This document shows, in pieces, positions 1 through 7,168 of a stretch of DNA of 10,708 nt. The translations under genes and the position numbers were made by a program. Numbering within the stretch: the first letter of the stretch is position 1; every line of letters begins with the position of its first letter. The notes under the pieces are model-generated. The model saw only the letters and a program-made list of their open reading frames with translations, did not search any database and was not told the origin of the DNA. Source of the stretch: JAIBJP01 sp035639875 (GTDB lineage Bacteria; Actinomycetota; Thermoleophilia; Gaiellales; Gaiellaceae); the NCBI GenBank assembly GCA_035639875.1, contig DASQXE010000195.1, positions 1 through 10,708 of the forward strand. The letters run 5' to 3'.

Positions 1-255
1 GAGTACATCGCGGCGATGGGGAACGTCGTCGAGCCCGCCATCAGCGCCTTCGAGCCGGATCTTTTACTCGTCTCGGCCGGCTTCGACGCGGGTGCGGGTG
101 ATCTGCTGGGCGGGATGCGGGTGACGGAAGCCGGTTTCGCAGAACTCGCGCGGCGCGCCAAGGGCCTTTGCGACCGCGTTGCGCTCGTCCTCGAAGGTGG
201 CTATACGCTGGAGACGTTGCCCGGCTTCGTACGTGCGGTCGCGGAGGTTTTCTGA
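1..255 (+). CDS. Histone deacetylase family protein (AcuC/AphA-like), C-terminal fragment
   Basis: This is the last 84 codons of a gene entering from the left; the reading frame is open from base 1 and ends at TGA 253-255. The fragment reads VSAGFDAGAGDLLGGM and then LEGGY. These are late motifs of the arginase/deacetylase-fold zinc hydrolases (class II HDAC, acetoin-utilisation AcuC, acetylpolyamine amidohydrolase). By family knowledge, the Asp of SAGFD (residue 29 of the fragment) is a zinc ligand and the Tyr of EGGY (residue 68) polarises the acyl carbonyl. The His-Asp charge relay and the remaining zinc ligands lie outside the window, so activity cannot be judged. The substrate is unknown: acetyl-lysine, acetylpolyamine and other acyl-amides are all possible. 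The stop overlaps the next gene's start by one base (TGATG), suggesting co-transcription with the thioredoxin-like gene. Confidence 0.88.
   Translation, partial: EYIAAMGNVVEPAISAFEPDLLLVSAGFDAGAGDLLGGMRVTEAGFAELARRAKGLCDRVALVLEGGYTLETLPGFVRAVAEVF
243..247 (+). promoter_or_regulatory. Shine-Dalgarno GGAGG for the thioredoxin-like gene
   Basis: A full GGAGG lies inside the last codons of the deacetylase-like gene, 7 nt before the ATG at 255. It fixes that ATG as the start of the downstream gene rather than in-frame upstream codons, which would overlap the deacetylase by about 90 bp. It also fits translational coupling across the TGATG junction. Confidence 0.75.
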
Positions 256-818
256 TGGAGGTCACGGAGGCCACATTCGATTCGGAAGTCGTGGAGCGCT
301 CGCGGAGCCTTCCTGTCGTGGTCGACTTCTGGGCCGATTGGTGTGGCCCGTGCCATGCACTCAGTCCCGTCCTCGAGAATGCGGTTGCCGAGCGCGAAGG
401 ACAAGTCGTCCTCGCGAAGGTCGACGTCGACGCCAATCCGCGCCTCGCCGAGCAGTTCGGGATTCGGGGCATCCCCGCCGTGAAGGCCTTCAAGGGCGGA
501 CGCGTGGTGAGCGAATTCGTCGGCGCTCAGCCGGCGCAGGCCGTGGCCAGCTTTCTCGACGGCCTGACCGGCCCATCCGAGGGAGAGCGGCTGCTGAGCG
601 AATTACAGGAGAGCGGCGAGTTCCCCGAGATCCTTGGTCCTCTCGCCGAAGGCGACTACGAGCGCGCGCTCGAGTGGCTGATCGGTCAGGTGGACGAAGC
701 CGATCCAGAGAACCGCGAGCGGATCCGCCAGGTCATGGTGGCCATCTTCGAGGCGCTCGGGCCCGAGGACCCCACGGCGTCTTCGTACCGCCGCCGGCTC
801 GCGTCGGCACTGTATTAG
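255..818 (+). CDS. Thioredoxin-fold co-chaperone, CnoX/YbbN-like, with short TPR tail
   Basis: The protein has 187 aa. Residues 1-108 are a thioredoxin domain with the active site WCGPC (Cys30, Cys33) and the cis-proline motif GIRGIP (Pro74). Residues 120-187 are a helical tail (AEGDYERALEWL, then a DP-x-SYRRRLASAL ending) resembling the last TPR-type module of CnoX/YbbN. That family protects substrates from overoxidation and passes them to GroEL or DnaK. E. coli CnoX is about 284 aa and has lost the CXXC; this protein is shorter but keeps both cysteines, so it could be redox active. A plain thioredoxin is about 105-110 aa, so the tail is a real extension. No signal peptide is visible, so it is expected in the cytoplasm. 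The start is ATG 255 with GGAGG 7 nt upstream. It is probably co-transcribed with the deacetylase-like gene. Confidence 0.88.
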   Translation: MEVTEATFDSEVVERSRSLPVVVDFWADWCGPCHALSPVLENAVAEREGQVVLAKVDVDANPRLAEQFGIRGIPAVKAFKGGRVVSEFVGAQPAQAVASFLDGLTGPSEGERLLSELQESGEFPEILGPLAEGDYERALEWLIGQVDEADPENRERIRQVMVAIFEALGPEDPTASSYRRRLASALY

Positions 819-830
819 GCCAGCGCCGCC

Positions 831-1658
831 CTACGAGTGAGCCGGGTAGGAACCGAAGACCCGTAGTTCGCGGGTGAGCCCGCCTACCTCGGTGAGGGTC
901 TCCGCCACCACCGGGTCGAGCGGGTGCCCTGCGAGCACCGCGTCGAAGCGATAGCGCCAGGGCGTTTGCGGAATTGGACGCGAGACGAGCTGGACGAGAT
1001 CGAGGGAATGGCGTCCAAACGGCTCGATCGCTCGGTGGAGAGCGCCCGGCTTGTGATCGGTGATGAACGAGAACGCCGTGCGCCAGCTTTCGCTCTCGCG
1101 GTCGAGCCGCGTGTACGGCGCGATCGACACGAAGCGCGTGTACGCCTCAGGGTGATCGCCGACGTCGCCTGCAATCACCACGAGGCCGTACGTCACCGCC
1201 GCGCGCTCGCTCGCGATCGCCACCTCCTGCGGGTTGCCGTGCTCCGCGACCTGGTGCGCGGCGTCCGCCGTCGTCGCCGCCGCGATCGCGGTCGCCCAAG
1301 GCATAGCGGCGAGCAAGCGCCGGCATTGGTCGAGCGCGGCCGGATGCGACCGAACGGTCGTGATCTTCTCGAGCGGCACGGTCTCGACTCCCACCAAGCA
1401 GTGCCTGATCGGTAGGACCGTCTCCGCCGTGATCGAGAGCGGCGAGTCGTAGAGAAGGTCGTGCGTCTCGTTGACCGGTCCGGTGAGCGAGCTCTCGATC
1501 GGCAGGACGCCAAACGCGACCTCCCCCTCCGCCGCAGCCTCGGCTACCGCGGTGAAGCTCGGAAGCGGGACGAGATCGGCACCGCCGGGAAACAGGCGGT
1601 CGCAAGCCGCTGCAGAATGTGCGCCGTCGCGACCCGGGTACGCGACCGTCAGAGGCAT
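831..1658 (-). CDS. pheA: Prephenate dehydratase with C-terminal ACT domain
   Basis: The protein has 275 aa and converts prephenate to phenylpyruvate in phenylalanine synthesis. The catalytic prephenate dehydratase domain (about 1-180) shows the N-terminal AYPGRDGAHS motif, the PIESS-x-x-G motif (54-60), SHPAALDQC (104-112), and the conserved YTRF (173-176) whose Thr-Arg-Phe is the family catalytic signature. Residues about 193-270 form an ACT domain with PGAL (204-207) and SRP (226-228), the usual sites for allosteric inhibition by phenylalanine. There is no chorismate mutase domain, so this is the monofunctional form common in Actinobacteria and Firmicutes, and 275 aa is a normal length. 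The stop is 12 bp from the stop of the convergent thioredoxin-like gene, with no hairpin between them. The ATG at 1658 lacks a good Shine-Dalgarno. Confidence 0.93.
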   Translation of the reverse strand: MPLTVAYPGRDGAHSAAACDRLFPGGADLVPLPSFTAVAEAAAEGEVAFGVLPIESSLTGPVNETHDLLYDSPLSITAETVLPIRHCLVGVETVPLEKITTVRSHPAALDQCRRLLAAMPWATAIAAATTADAAHQVAEHGNPQEVAIASERAAVTYGLVVIAGDVGDHPEAYTRFVSIAPYTRLDRESESWRTAFSFITDHKPGALHRAIEPFGRHSLDLVQLVSRPIPQTPWRYRFDAVLAGHPLDPVVAETLTEVGGLTRELRVFGSYPAHS

Positions 1659-1720
1659 GCGTTCAAGCTAACAGGCGCCGGACCTAGGCAAACGACGAGT
1701 CGAGCGCTACTTTCTCGGGC
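1659..1720. promoter_or_regulatory. Divergent promoter region between pheA and the small membrane protein gene
   Basis: This 62-bp gap must contain the start signals for two divergent genes. On the plus strand TAGGCA (1685-1690, 4/6 to TTGACA), a 17-bp spacer and TACTTT (1708-1713, 3/6 to TATAAT) precede ATG 1721 by 7 nt, implying a nearly leaderless mRNA. On the minus strand TTGCCT overlaps the same bases, followed 15 nt later by TAGCTT near the pheA ATG. Neither gene shows a Shine-Dalgarno, which fits leaderless starts. The matches are weak, so the boxes are tentative; only the existence of a divergent promoter region is well supported. Confidence 0.3.
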
Positions 1721-1975
1721 ATGAACCTCCTCCCTCTCGTTGGCCTCGCGGCGGGCGTGCTGATCGGAAACCGGAGGGCATTCATCGTGACTGCGGTAGC
1801 TGCGGCGCTTGGGTTGAGCCTCGTTGCCGTCTTCACGGACGAGATCGACGGCTTCGGCGATCCCTACATGTGGGTGCTCGTCGTCGTCTCCGCCGTGACC
1901 ACGGCCGTTGGAGTGCTCATTCGCCGCTGGTGGAACCGCCGACGGATGCCTAGCGTAGCTCGGCCGGAAGTCTGA
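1721..1975 (+). CDS. Small membrane protein of unknown function
   Basis: I do not recognise a family. The 84-aa product is strongly hydrophobic. A short N-terminal segment (about 3-15) is followed by NRR, then a clear membrane span (about 20-38), an acidic loop (DEIDGFGD), a second clear span (about 49-67), and a basic tail RRWWNRRR that would sit on the cytoplasmic side. This gives two or three spans with no catalytic motif. Codon third positions are mostly G/C like the neighbours, and the layout is biologically sensible, which favours a real gene over a chance frame. There is no Shine-Dalgarno; the start may be leaderless. Its last 26 bp overlap the 3' end of ispH on the other strand. Nothing links it functionally to either neighbour. 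Confidence 0.6.
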   Translation: MNLLPLVGLAAGVLIGNRRAFIVTAVAAALGLSLVAVFTDEIDGFGDPYMWVLVVVSAVTTAVGVLIRRWWNRRRMPSVARPEV

Positions 1976-2876
1976 AGAAGACGTCCTCGCGGGCGATTTC
2001 GACTTCCTCGCGCTCCGTGAAGCCGAGCTCCGAGAGACGCTCGAAGACGCGGTCGACGAGGAGGTCCGGCGACGACGCGCCGGCGGTAAGGCCGACGGTC
2101 TCGTGTCCTTCGAGCCAGGCCGGATCGAGGTCGCTCTCGTCATCGATCAGGTGCGCTTCAGCGCTGCGGGCCCTGGCGACCTCCACGAGCCGGTTCGCGT
2201 TCGAGCTCGTGCGCGACCCGACGACGAGGACGAGCGTCGCGTCCTCACAAATCTTCTTGACGGCGTCCTGGCGGTTCTGAGTCGCGTAGCAGATGTCCGC
2301 CGAGGGAGGGCCGACGAGGTCGGGAAAACGGTCGCGAAGGACGTCTACGACGTCGGCGGTATCGTCGAGCGAGAGCGTCGTCTGCGTCAGGTACGCGAGC
2401 TGCTGTCCATCCTCCAGCTCGAGGTTCCGCGCGTCCTCGGGCGTCTCGACGAGCACAATCGCCTCGGGCGCCTCGCCCATGGTGCCCTCGACCTCGACGT
2501 GGCCGGCGTGGCCCACGAGCGCGATCTTGTGACCGCGGGCCGCGTAGCGGCGCGCCTCGGCATGCACCTTGGAGACCAACGGGCAGACGGCGTCCACGAC
2601 CTTCAGGTTGCGCTCCTCGCAGCGCCGGTAGACCTGCGGCGCGACGCCGTGGGCCGAGAGAACGACGAGCGCGCCCTCGGGCACGTCGTCCTCGGAATCC
2701 ACGAAAACCGCGCCGCGCGACTCGAGGTCGCGGACGACGTGGATGTTGTGGACGATCTCGTGGCGCACGTAGACGGGCGGCCCGTGCTGTTCGAGCAGCT
2801 TCTCGACGATGTCGATGGCGCGGACGACTCCGGCGCAGAAGCTCCTCGGTGCAGCGACGAGAACTCGCTTGCTCAT
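1950..2876 (-). CDS. ispH: 4-hydroxy-3-methylbut-2-enyl diphosphate reductase
   Basis: The protein has 308 aa, a normal length for IspH (LytB), the last enzyme of the MEP pathway, which reduces HMBPP to IPP and DMAPP. The three cysteines expected to bind the iron-sulfur cluster are Cys14 (SFCAGV), Cys98 (DAVCPL) and Cys196 (DICYATQNRQ). Substrate-site motifs follow the family: His43 in EIVHN, His76 in SAHGV, His126 and Glu128 in GHVEVEGTMG (usually GHPEVEG), TQTTLS (164-169) and SSNANRL (224-230). The frame is open further upstream, but the N-terminus MSKRVLVAAPRSFCAGV matches the family start, its ATG overlaps the hpnG stop as ATGA, and GGAGG lies 7 nt before it. As last gene of the hopanoid operon it links precursor supply to triterpenoid synthesis. 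It is cytoplasmic and would need reduced ferredoxin or flavodoxin. Confidence 0.96.
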   Translation of the reverse strand: MSKRVLVAAPRSFCAGVVRAIDIVEKLLEQHGPPVYVRHEIVHNIHVVRDLESRGAVFVDSEDDVPEGALVVLSAHGVAPQVYRRCEERNLKVVDAVCPLVSKVHAEARRYAARGHKIALVGHAGHVEVEGTMGEAPEAIVLVETPEDARNLELEDGQQLAYLTQTTLSLDDTADVVDVLRDRFPDLVGPPSADICYATQNRQDAVKKICEDATLVLVVGSRTSSNANRLVEVARARSAEAHLIDDESDLDPAWLEGHETVGLTAGASSPDLLVDRVFERLSELGFTEREEVEIAREDVFFRLPAELR

Positions 2877-3454
2877 CTCAGCGCCTCCGCGGCGCGGGAG
2901 AGACGACCCAGCGCTCGACGCGCGCTGAGTGCGGTTCGCAGCGATGTGACCGGATGGAAAAGAAAGGCGCGGGCGACGACGGTCCATCTCGTGCTTCCAT
3001 CGAGATTAGCTGCGAACGCGAGGGGACCGAGCGGTTGGTCGCGCGAGTCCGAGATTGCGCGCAGCACGCCGGCGAGCCGTCCGCTGGCGGCGAGCGCTCC
3101 ACTTTCCATGTCGAGTGCGTCGGCCCCAGTCGTCGTCGCAAGGTGGTCGCGGTACGACGGTCCATCCACCACGTCCCGCGCTGCGCAAATGACGACGGGC
3201 TGAGCGCCGTCGACCTGAAGCGGCTGGCCCTCCCAAAGCGTCTTCCCGGAGGTGTCGACGACCTTCGTCGCGGTGATCAGCATCCCGGGCTGCAGTCGCG
3301 GGTCGAGGGCGCCCGCGAAGCCAAAGGAGATAAGCCGCCCCTCAGGGAGCGCGAGGGTTGCGCCGAGCCCGACGCGCGCGGCACGCGCGCCGGACTTTCG
3401 GGCAACGCGTTCCTCTACCGCGAGCCCGCAGGCGAGGGTCAGCGAAGCGTCCAT
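2873..3454 (-). CDS. hpnG: Hopanoid-associated phosphorylase HpnG (adenosylhopane nucleosidase)
   Basis: The protein has 193 aa and a nucleoside phosphorylase (PNP/UDP) fold. Visible motifs are SFGFAGALDP-x-LQPGMLI (43-60), the ALDMES-G-A nucleoside-binding motif (Glu117 would hold the ribose), and LRAISD (131-136), whose Asp136 is the likely acid for the purine leaving group. In studied bacteria HpnG releases adenine from adenosylhopane, giving phosphoribosyl- or ribosylhopane on the way to bacteriohopanetetrol. The assignment rests on fold plus position directly after hpnH. The chosen start, ATG 3454, overlaps the 3' end of hpnH by 16 bp and has GGAG 6 nt upstream. The stop TGA overlaps the ispH ATG (ATGA). 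The family is usually somewhat longer (about 200-230 aa), so this is a compact form. An MTAN-like role is less likely given the context. Confidence 0.88.
   Translation of the reverse strand: MDASLTLACGLAVEERVARKSGARAARVGLGATLALPEGRLISFGFAGALDPRLQPGMLITATKVVDTSGKTLWEGQPLQVDGAQPVVICAARDVVDGPSYRDHLATTTGADALDMESGALAASGRLAGVLRAISDSRDQPLGPLAFAANLDGSTRWTVVARAFLFHPVTSLRTALSARRALGRLSRAAEALR
2884..2888 (-). promoter_or_regulatory. Shine-Dalgarno GGAGG for ispH
   Basis: GGAGG on the minus strand lies inside the end of hpnG, 7 nt before the ispH ATG at 2876. It decides the ispH start against longer in-frame options reaching back to 2987, and together with the ATGA overlap it supports coupled translation of hpnG and ispH. 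Confidence 0.7.
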
Positions 3455-4437
3455 GCGAGGCTCCGTACGGTCTCCTTGACGCTCGAGGTCGCCGCAATCG
3501 TCGCCGACGGCTCGAAGCCGGAGTGGATCCCGCAGTGCTCGCAGCGATGGTCGTTGCCGGGCCCGTACCGCTCCCACTCGATGCCGTCGAGCAGGGCTTC
3601 GTAGGTTGGGAAGATCCCATCCGTGAGCAGATAGCACGGGCCTTTCCAGCCGTACGGGTTGCGCGTGACGGAGCCCCAGGGCGCGCACGGGAGCTTGCGC
3701 TCGCCGGTGAGGAAGTCCTGGTAGACGGGGCTCGCGAGCCATTTGTAGCCGTTCTTGCGCGCGACGAAGCGGATCTTCGTGAACTTCTCCTCGTGCTCGG
3801 CGCGCGTCATCGTGAGCGACGGGTCGATCTGGGAGTACTGGTAGCCGGGCGCAACGAGCATCCCGTCGATGCCGACCTTGTTCGTGAGGTACTCCATCAT
3901 CTGGATGACGTCGTCGACGTCGGTCTCCTTGAAGAGCGTCGTGTTCGTGGTCACGCGAAAGCCGTTTTCGCGCGCGACCTTGATCGCGTCGATGGCGATC
4001 TGCCAGAGACCGGGGTAGTCGGTGATGTAGTCGTGGATCTCCTCCATGCCGTCGAGGTGGACCACGAACGTGAGGCGCGGATTCGGTTCGAAGAGGTCGA
4101 GCATGTCGACGAGGCGGAGCGCGTTCGTGCAGAGCTGGATGTTCCGCCTCATCTCGAGAAAGCCGGCGACGACGTCCTCGATGCCCTTGAAGATGAGCGG
4201 CTCGCCGCCGCAGATGGAGATGACGGGGGCGGGGCATTCGACCGCGGAATGGAGGCACTCCTCGACGGTGAGGCGAGCCTTGTTCGATTCGTACTCGCGG
4301 ATCTTCCCGCAGCCGATGCAGGCGATGTTGCAGCCCAGCGTTGGCTCCAACATGATCACGAGCGGGTAGCGGTCGTTCTTCTTCTGGGACGCGACGTAGC
4401 GACCGATCTGGACGGTGCTGCGAAGCGGAAACTTCAT
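3439..4437 (-). CDS. hpnH: Radical SAM adenosylhopane synthase HpnH
   Basis: The protein has 332 aa. The radical SAM motif is GCNIACIGCG, with Cys36, Cys40 and Cys43 as CxxxCxxC ligands of the 4Fe-4S cluster, followed by the SAM-binding GGEP (77-80). The first part (about 27-230) is the partial TIM barrel. The C-terminal region carries Cys251 (PCAPWGSVTRNPYGWKGPCY), Cys268, and Cys299/Cys302 (RCEHCGIHSGF), the pattern of the C-terminal domain of HpnH (DUF3463). HpnH joins a 5'-deoxyadenosyl radical to hopene (diploptene) to give adenosylhopane, the first step of side-chain extension. Its position between hpnA and hpnG supports this. The ATG overlaps the hpnA stop (ATGA), with AAGGA 6 nt upstream. 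All expected cysteines are present and the length fits the family. Confidence 0.96.
   Translation of the reverse strand: MKFPLRSTVQIGRYVASQKKNDRYPLVIMLEPTLGCNIACIGCGKIREYESNKARLTVEECLHSAVECPAPVISICGGEPLIFKGIEDVVAGFLEMRRNIQLCTNALRLVDMLDLFEPNPRLTFVVHLDGMEEIHDYITDYPGLWQIAIDAIKVARENGFRVTTNTTLFKETDVDDVIQMMEYLTNKVGIDGMLVAPGYQYSQIDPSLTMTRAEHEEKFTKIRFVARKNGYKWLASPVYQDFLTGERKLPCAPWGSVTRNPYGWKGPCYLLTDGIFPTYEALLDGIEWERYGPGNDHRCEHCGIHSGFEPSATIAATSSVKETVRSLAWTLR
3461..3464 (-). promoter_or_regulatory. Shine-Dalgarno GGAG for hpnG
   Basis: GGAG on the minus strand, inside the end of hpnH, stands 6 nt before the ATG at 3454. It supports that ATG as the hpnG start; upstream in-frame sequence is only the out-of-frame reading of hpnH. 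Confidence 0.55.
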
Positions 4438-5321
4438 GCGGCTTCCTTCCCGTCGGCGTTCAGTGCCTCAGCGACCGCGCGCGCGAGCGCAGGCTCCACC
4501 GGGCCTGGTGTGTAGTCGAGTCTAACCCGAGCCTTGTCAGAGCTGAAGTACATCGGCAAACGAGCCAGCTTCACCTCGTCGGCGTTGAGAAAACCTGCCT
4601 TGGCCGCGGCCTGCGCTACAGCATACGGAACCCGCAAGCGAGGTCGCCGGCGGCCGGCCAGATCGGCGATCGCGGCGAAGATCTCCTCGAGCGGCAGGTT
4701 GACGCCTCCCAGGATGTATCGCTCGCCGGGCTCGCCGCGCTCGAGCGCGAGCGCGTGCGCGCGGGCGACGTCCCGTACGTCCACGAGATTGAGTCCGGTC
4801 GTGCGGACGAAGCCGGGCATCCGGCCGTGCGCGACGTTGACGACCATGCGTCCCGTCGGCGTCGGTTTACGGTCTCCGTCCCCAATGGGCGCCGTCGGGT
4901 TCACCACTACCGCGCCGGCGGCGAGCGCCAAGCGCTCGGCCGCGATCTTCGTCCTCTTGTAGGGCACGGAGAGCTCCCACGCCGGGGGCTCATCGTCCTC
5001 GGTCGCGAGACGACCGGGGACCGGTCCGCAGGTTCCCGCCGTGCTCGTGAAGAGGAAGCGGCGGACTCGTTGCTGCGCGGCTGCGTCCAAGAGGTTGCGC
5101 GTGCCCTCGACGTTCACTCGTTCGATTTCGGCCGCCGGCGCGTCGAAGCTGTAGAGCGCGGCCACGTGGACGACGGCTTCGCAACCGGCGACCGCTTCTT
5201 CGAGGGCAGCCCGGTCGAGCAGATCGACGCGCTCGTTCCGAACGTCGGCGCCCTGTTCGCGCAGCTCGCGCGCGACATGGCTTCCGACGAACCCCGTGGC
5301 CCCGCTCACGTAGACCTTCAT
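4434..5321 (-). CDS. hpnA: Hopanoid-associated NAD(P)-dependent epimerase/SDR HpnA
   Basis: The 295-aa product is an extended short-chain dehydrogenase. It has the Rossmann loop GATGFVG (7-13), DLLD and HVAALYSF (52-59), NVEGTRNLL (70-78), FTSTAGT (91-97), the catalytic pair YKRTK (Tyr121, Lys125), and the HpnA-like stretch NPTAPIGDGDRKPTPTGRMV (141-160). That last stretch, plus the hopanoid operon, is why I call it HpnA rather than a generic epimerase. Its reaction is not established; an NAD(P)-linked step on a hopanoid or its sugar-derived side chain is the usual assumption. HpnA is normally about 330 aa. Here the segment between strand 2 (ADVR) and DLLD is very short, so the usual dinucleotide-specificity loop seems missing. 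The start ATG 5321 overlaps the shc stop (ATGA); the Shine-Dalgarno is weak, so coupling to shc translation is likely. It ends in ATGA with hpnH. Confidence 0.87.
   Translation of the reverse strand: MKVYVSGATGFVGSHVARELREQGADVRNERVDLLDRAALEEAVAGCEAVVHVAALYSFDAPAAEIERVNVEGTRNLLDAAAQQRVRRFLFTSTAGTCGPVPGRLATEDDEPPAWELSVPYKRTKIAAERLALAAGAVVVNPTAPIGDGDRKPTPTGRMVVNVAHGRMPGFVRTTGLNLVDVRDVARAHALALERGEPGERYILGGVNLPLEEIFAAIADLAGRRRPRLRVPYAVAQAAAKAGFLNADEVKLARLPMYFSSDKARVRLDYTPGPVEPALARAVAEALNADGKEAA
4444..4448 (-). promoter_or_regulatory. Shine-Dalgarno AAGGA for hpnH
   Basis: AAGGA on the minus strand (part of GGAAGGAAG) lies 6 nt before the hpnH ATG at 4437, inside the last codons of hpnA. With the ATGA overlap it fixes the hpnH start. 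Confidence 0.55.
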
Positions 5322-7168
5322 GCGAGCGCTGCTTTGATGCGGCCGAGCGCCATCACCGGCCAGTACGTGCGGTAGAGGTGGTAATTGATGAGGAAGTCGC
5401 GCGGGAACCCCGTCCCGGTGAAGAACGGCTCGTCCCAGTCGCCGTCCTCCCGCTGGGTCTCGCCGAGCCAAGCGGCGGCGCGCGCCGCGCTCTCCGACCG
5501 CGCCTCGCCCGCAGCGACGAGGCCGAGCAGAGCCCACGCGGTCTGCGAGGCCGTCGATTCTCCCCGGCCGCGCCAGCCACGCCCATCGTTTCCTTCGTCG
5601 TACGAGCGGCAATCCTCGCCGAAGCCTCCGTCCTCGTTCTGCACCGACGCGAGCCAGGCAACGGCGCGGCGCATGACGGTGTGGTCAGGCGCGAAGCCTG
5701 CCGCCTCGAGCGCGGGCAGCGCAGCCCCCGTCCCGTAGACGTAGTTGACCCCCCAGCGGCCGAACCAGGGGCCGTCCGCCTCCTGTTCGCGCAGGAGATA
5801 GTCCACGCCGCGGCGGACGACGTCCTCGTATCCCGGCTCGCGCGCAAGGAGCTCGACCGCGTGGCCGGATACGTCCACGCTCGGCGGGTCGATGACGGCG
5901 CCGAAATCGAAGAACGGGATGTCGTAGAGCCAGTAGGCGTCGTTGTCGCGGTCGAAAGCTCCCCAGCCGCCGTTCGGAGACTGCATAGCGGCCATCCAGC
6001 GGCAGGAACGCTCGACCGCCGAGCGGCCGGCGCCCATCTCGTTGAGAGCGATTCCGATTACGGCGGCGTCGTCGATGTCGGGGTAGAGATCGTTGTCGTA
6101 TTCGAACGCCCAGCCCCCTGGCTCCGCGCCCGGGAGACGGACAGCCCAGTCCCCTCGCGCGCGCACCTCCTCTGCCATGAGCCAGTCGACGGCCTTCTGC
6201 AGCGCCGGCTCGTCAGCGCGAACGCCTGCATTGCGAAGCGCGAGGACGGCGAGGCCGGTGTCCCAGACTGGTGACTGGCAGGCCTCAGGACGCAGCCGGT
6301 CGCCCTCCTTGACCATGAAGCGCTGCCAGCCCTCGAGACCCCGTCGGAGGTACGGAGACTCCGGGCCGTGGCCGCGGCACGCGAGTGCGATGAGCGCCCA
6401 CACCCATGGCGGCTGGATGCCGCCCCAGCTTCCGTCGAGCTCCTGGCGGTCGATCAGCCACCGCTCGGCGTACCGAAGCGCGCGTTCGCGGCCCGGCTGG
6501 AAGCTTGCCCCGTTGTAGCGCCGCATGGCCGAGTCGATCGCGTTCCACGGGGTGCGTTCACGGGGAACCGGGCCGAGGTCGAGCTCGCGGCACAGACATT
6601 CCTCCGGCAGGCGGCGGACCGGGCGGTAGTGCATGACGATCGAAAGGGCGACGATCGTTTGCCGCGCCCAGCAGCCGAAGTCGTACACGGAGAACGGCAG
6701 TTCAGGCCGGAGCAGAACGAGCTCGGGTGGAATGGCCTGGATCTCCTCCCACGGCCACAAGCCGAAGAGCGCGAGCCAAATGCGGGTGAAGACGCGGGCG
6801 GCGCCGATGCCGCCGCGCTCCTCGCAGAAGCGGCGCGCCGGCGCAAGGCGCGGATCGTCGGCAGAGAGGCCGGCGAGTCGGAGGGCCGCGTAGGACTCGA
6901 GCGTTGCCGCGAGGTTGGGTTCGCCGCCCCAGTAGATCGGCCAGAGGCCGTCCCCGTTGCGCCGGGCAAGCAGCTCCTCTGCGCACTGCCGCGTGGTCTC
7001 TTCGGTGCGAATCCGGAGGAATTCGTGCAGGAAGAGGTGCTGGGCGGTCATCGTCACGTTCGACTCCAGCTCGCCGACCCACCAGCCGCCGGGCTGCTGC
7101 AGCTCGAGGAGGCGCTCAACGCCGGCATCGAGCGTGCGGTCGAGGTCGGTTCCAACCGCGATGCTCAT
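5318..7168 (-). CDS. shc: Squalene-hopene cyclase
   Basis: The 616-aa protein cyclises squalene to hopene and hopanol. The catalytic Asp motif is YPDIDDAAV, with DIDD at 364-367 (the DXDD that protonates squalene). The supporting His lies in DPPSVDVSGHAVE (His436). Repeated QW motifs are visible: QQPGGWW (24-30), QELDGSWGG (242-250), QSPNGGWGAF (396-405), QEADGPWFGRWG (462-473), QNEDGGFGE (510-518) and QREDGDWDE (572-580). Other family blocks are GGIQPPW, EACQSPVWDT and the C-terminal FPRDFLINYHLYR. Length is close to the usual 620-650 aa, and it acts as a monotopic membrane enzyme. I chose ATG 7168 because it gives a normal N-terminus; the frame stays open upstream, and in-frame GTG or TTG codons in the 100-bp gap are weaker alternatives. 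The stop overlaps hpnA (ATGA). Confidence 0.97.
   Translation of the reverse strand: MSIAVGTDLDRTLDAGVERLLELQQPGGWWVGELESNVTMTAQHLFLHEFLRIRTEETTRQCAEELLARRNGDGLWPIYWGGEPNLAATLESYAALRLAGLSADDPRLAPARRFCEERGGIGAARVFTRIWLALFGLWPWEEIQAIPPELVLLRPELPFSVYDFGCWARQTIVALSIVMHYRPVRRLPEECLCRELDLGPVPRERTPWNAIDSAMRRYNGASFQPGRERALRYAERWLIDRQELDGSWGGIQPPWVWALIALACRGHGPESPYLRRGLEGWQRFMVKEGDRLRPEACQSPVWDTGLAVLALRNAGVRADEPALQKAVDWLMAEEVRARGDWAVRLPGAEPGGWAFEYDNDLYPDIDDAAVIGIALNEMGAGRSAVERSCRWMAAMQSPNGGWGAFDRDNDAYWLYDIPFFDFGAVIDPPSVDVSGHAVELLAREPGYEDVVRRGVDYLLREQEADGPWFGRWGVNYVYGTGAALPALEAAGFAPDHTVMRRAVAWLASVQNEDGGFGEDCRSYDEGNDGRGWRGRGESTASQTAWALLGLVAAGEARSESAARAAAWLGETQREDGDWDEPFFTGTGFPRDFLINYHLYRTYWPVMALGRIKAALA

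Noticed and set aside
819..830. Possible bidirectional terminator between the convergent thioredoxin-like and pheA genes
   Set aside because: The 12 bp are too short, and I found neither a stem nor a T-run here or in the flanking coding ends.
2103..3203. Long plus-strand open frame (366 codons) opposite ispH and hpnG
   Set aside because: It is the antisense reading of two well-recognised genes. The composition is Arg/Val/Asp-rich with no family motif, as expected in GC-rich DNA.
3455..4258. Long upstream extension of hpnG inside hpnH
   Set aside because: This is hpnH read in another frame, rich in Arg and His. ATG 3454 with GGAG upstream gives the phosphorylase fold from its first strand.
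3358..4515. Long plus-strand open frame (385 codons) opposite hpnH
   Set aside because: It lies fully antisense to hpnH, whose radical SAM cysteines are intact. It shows no domain of its own.
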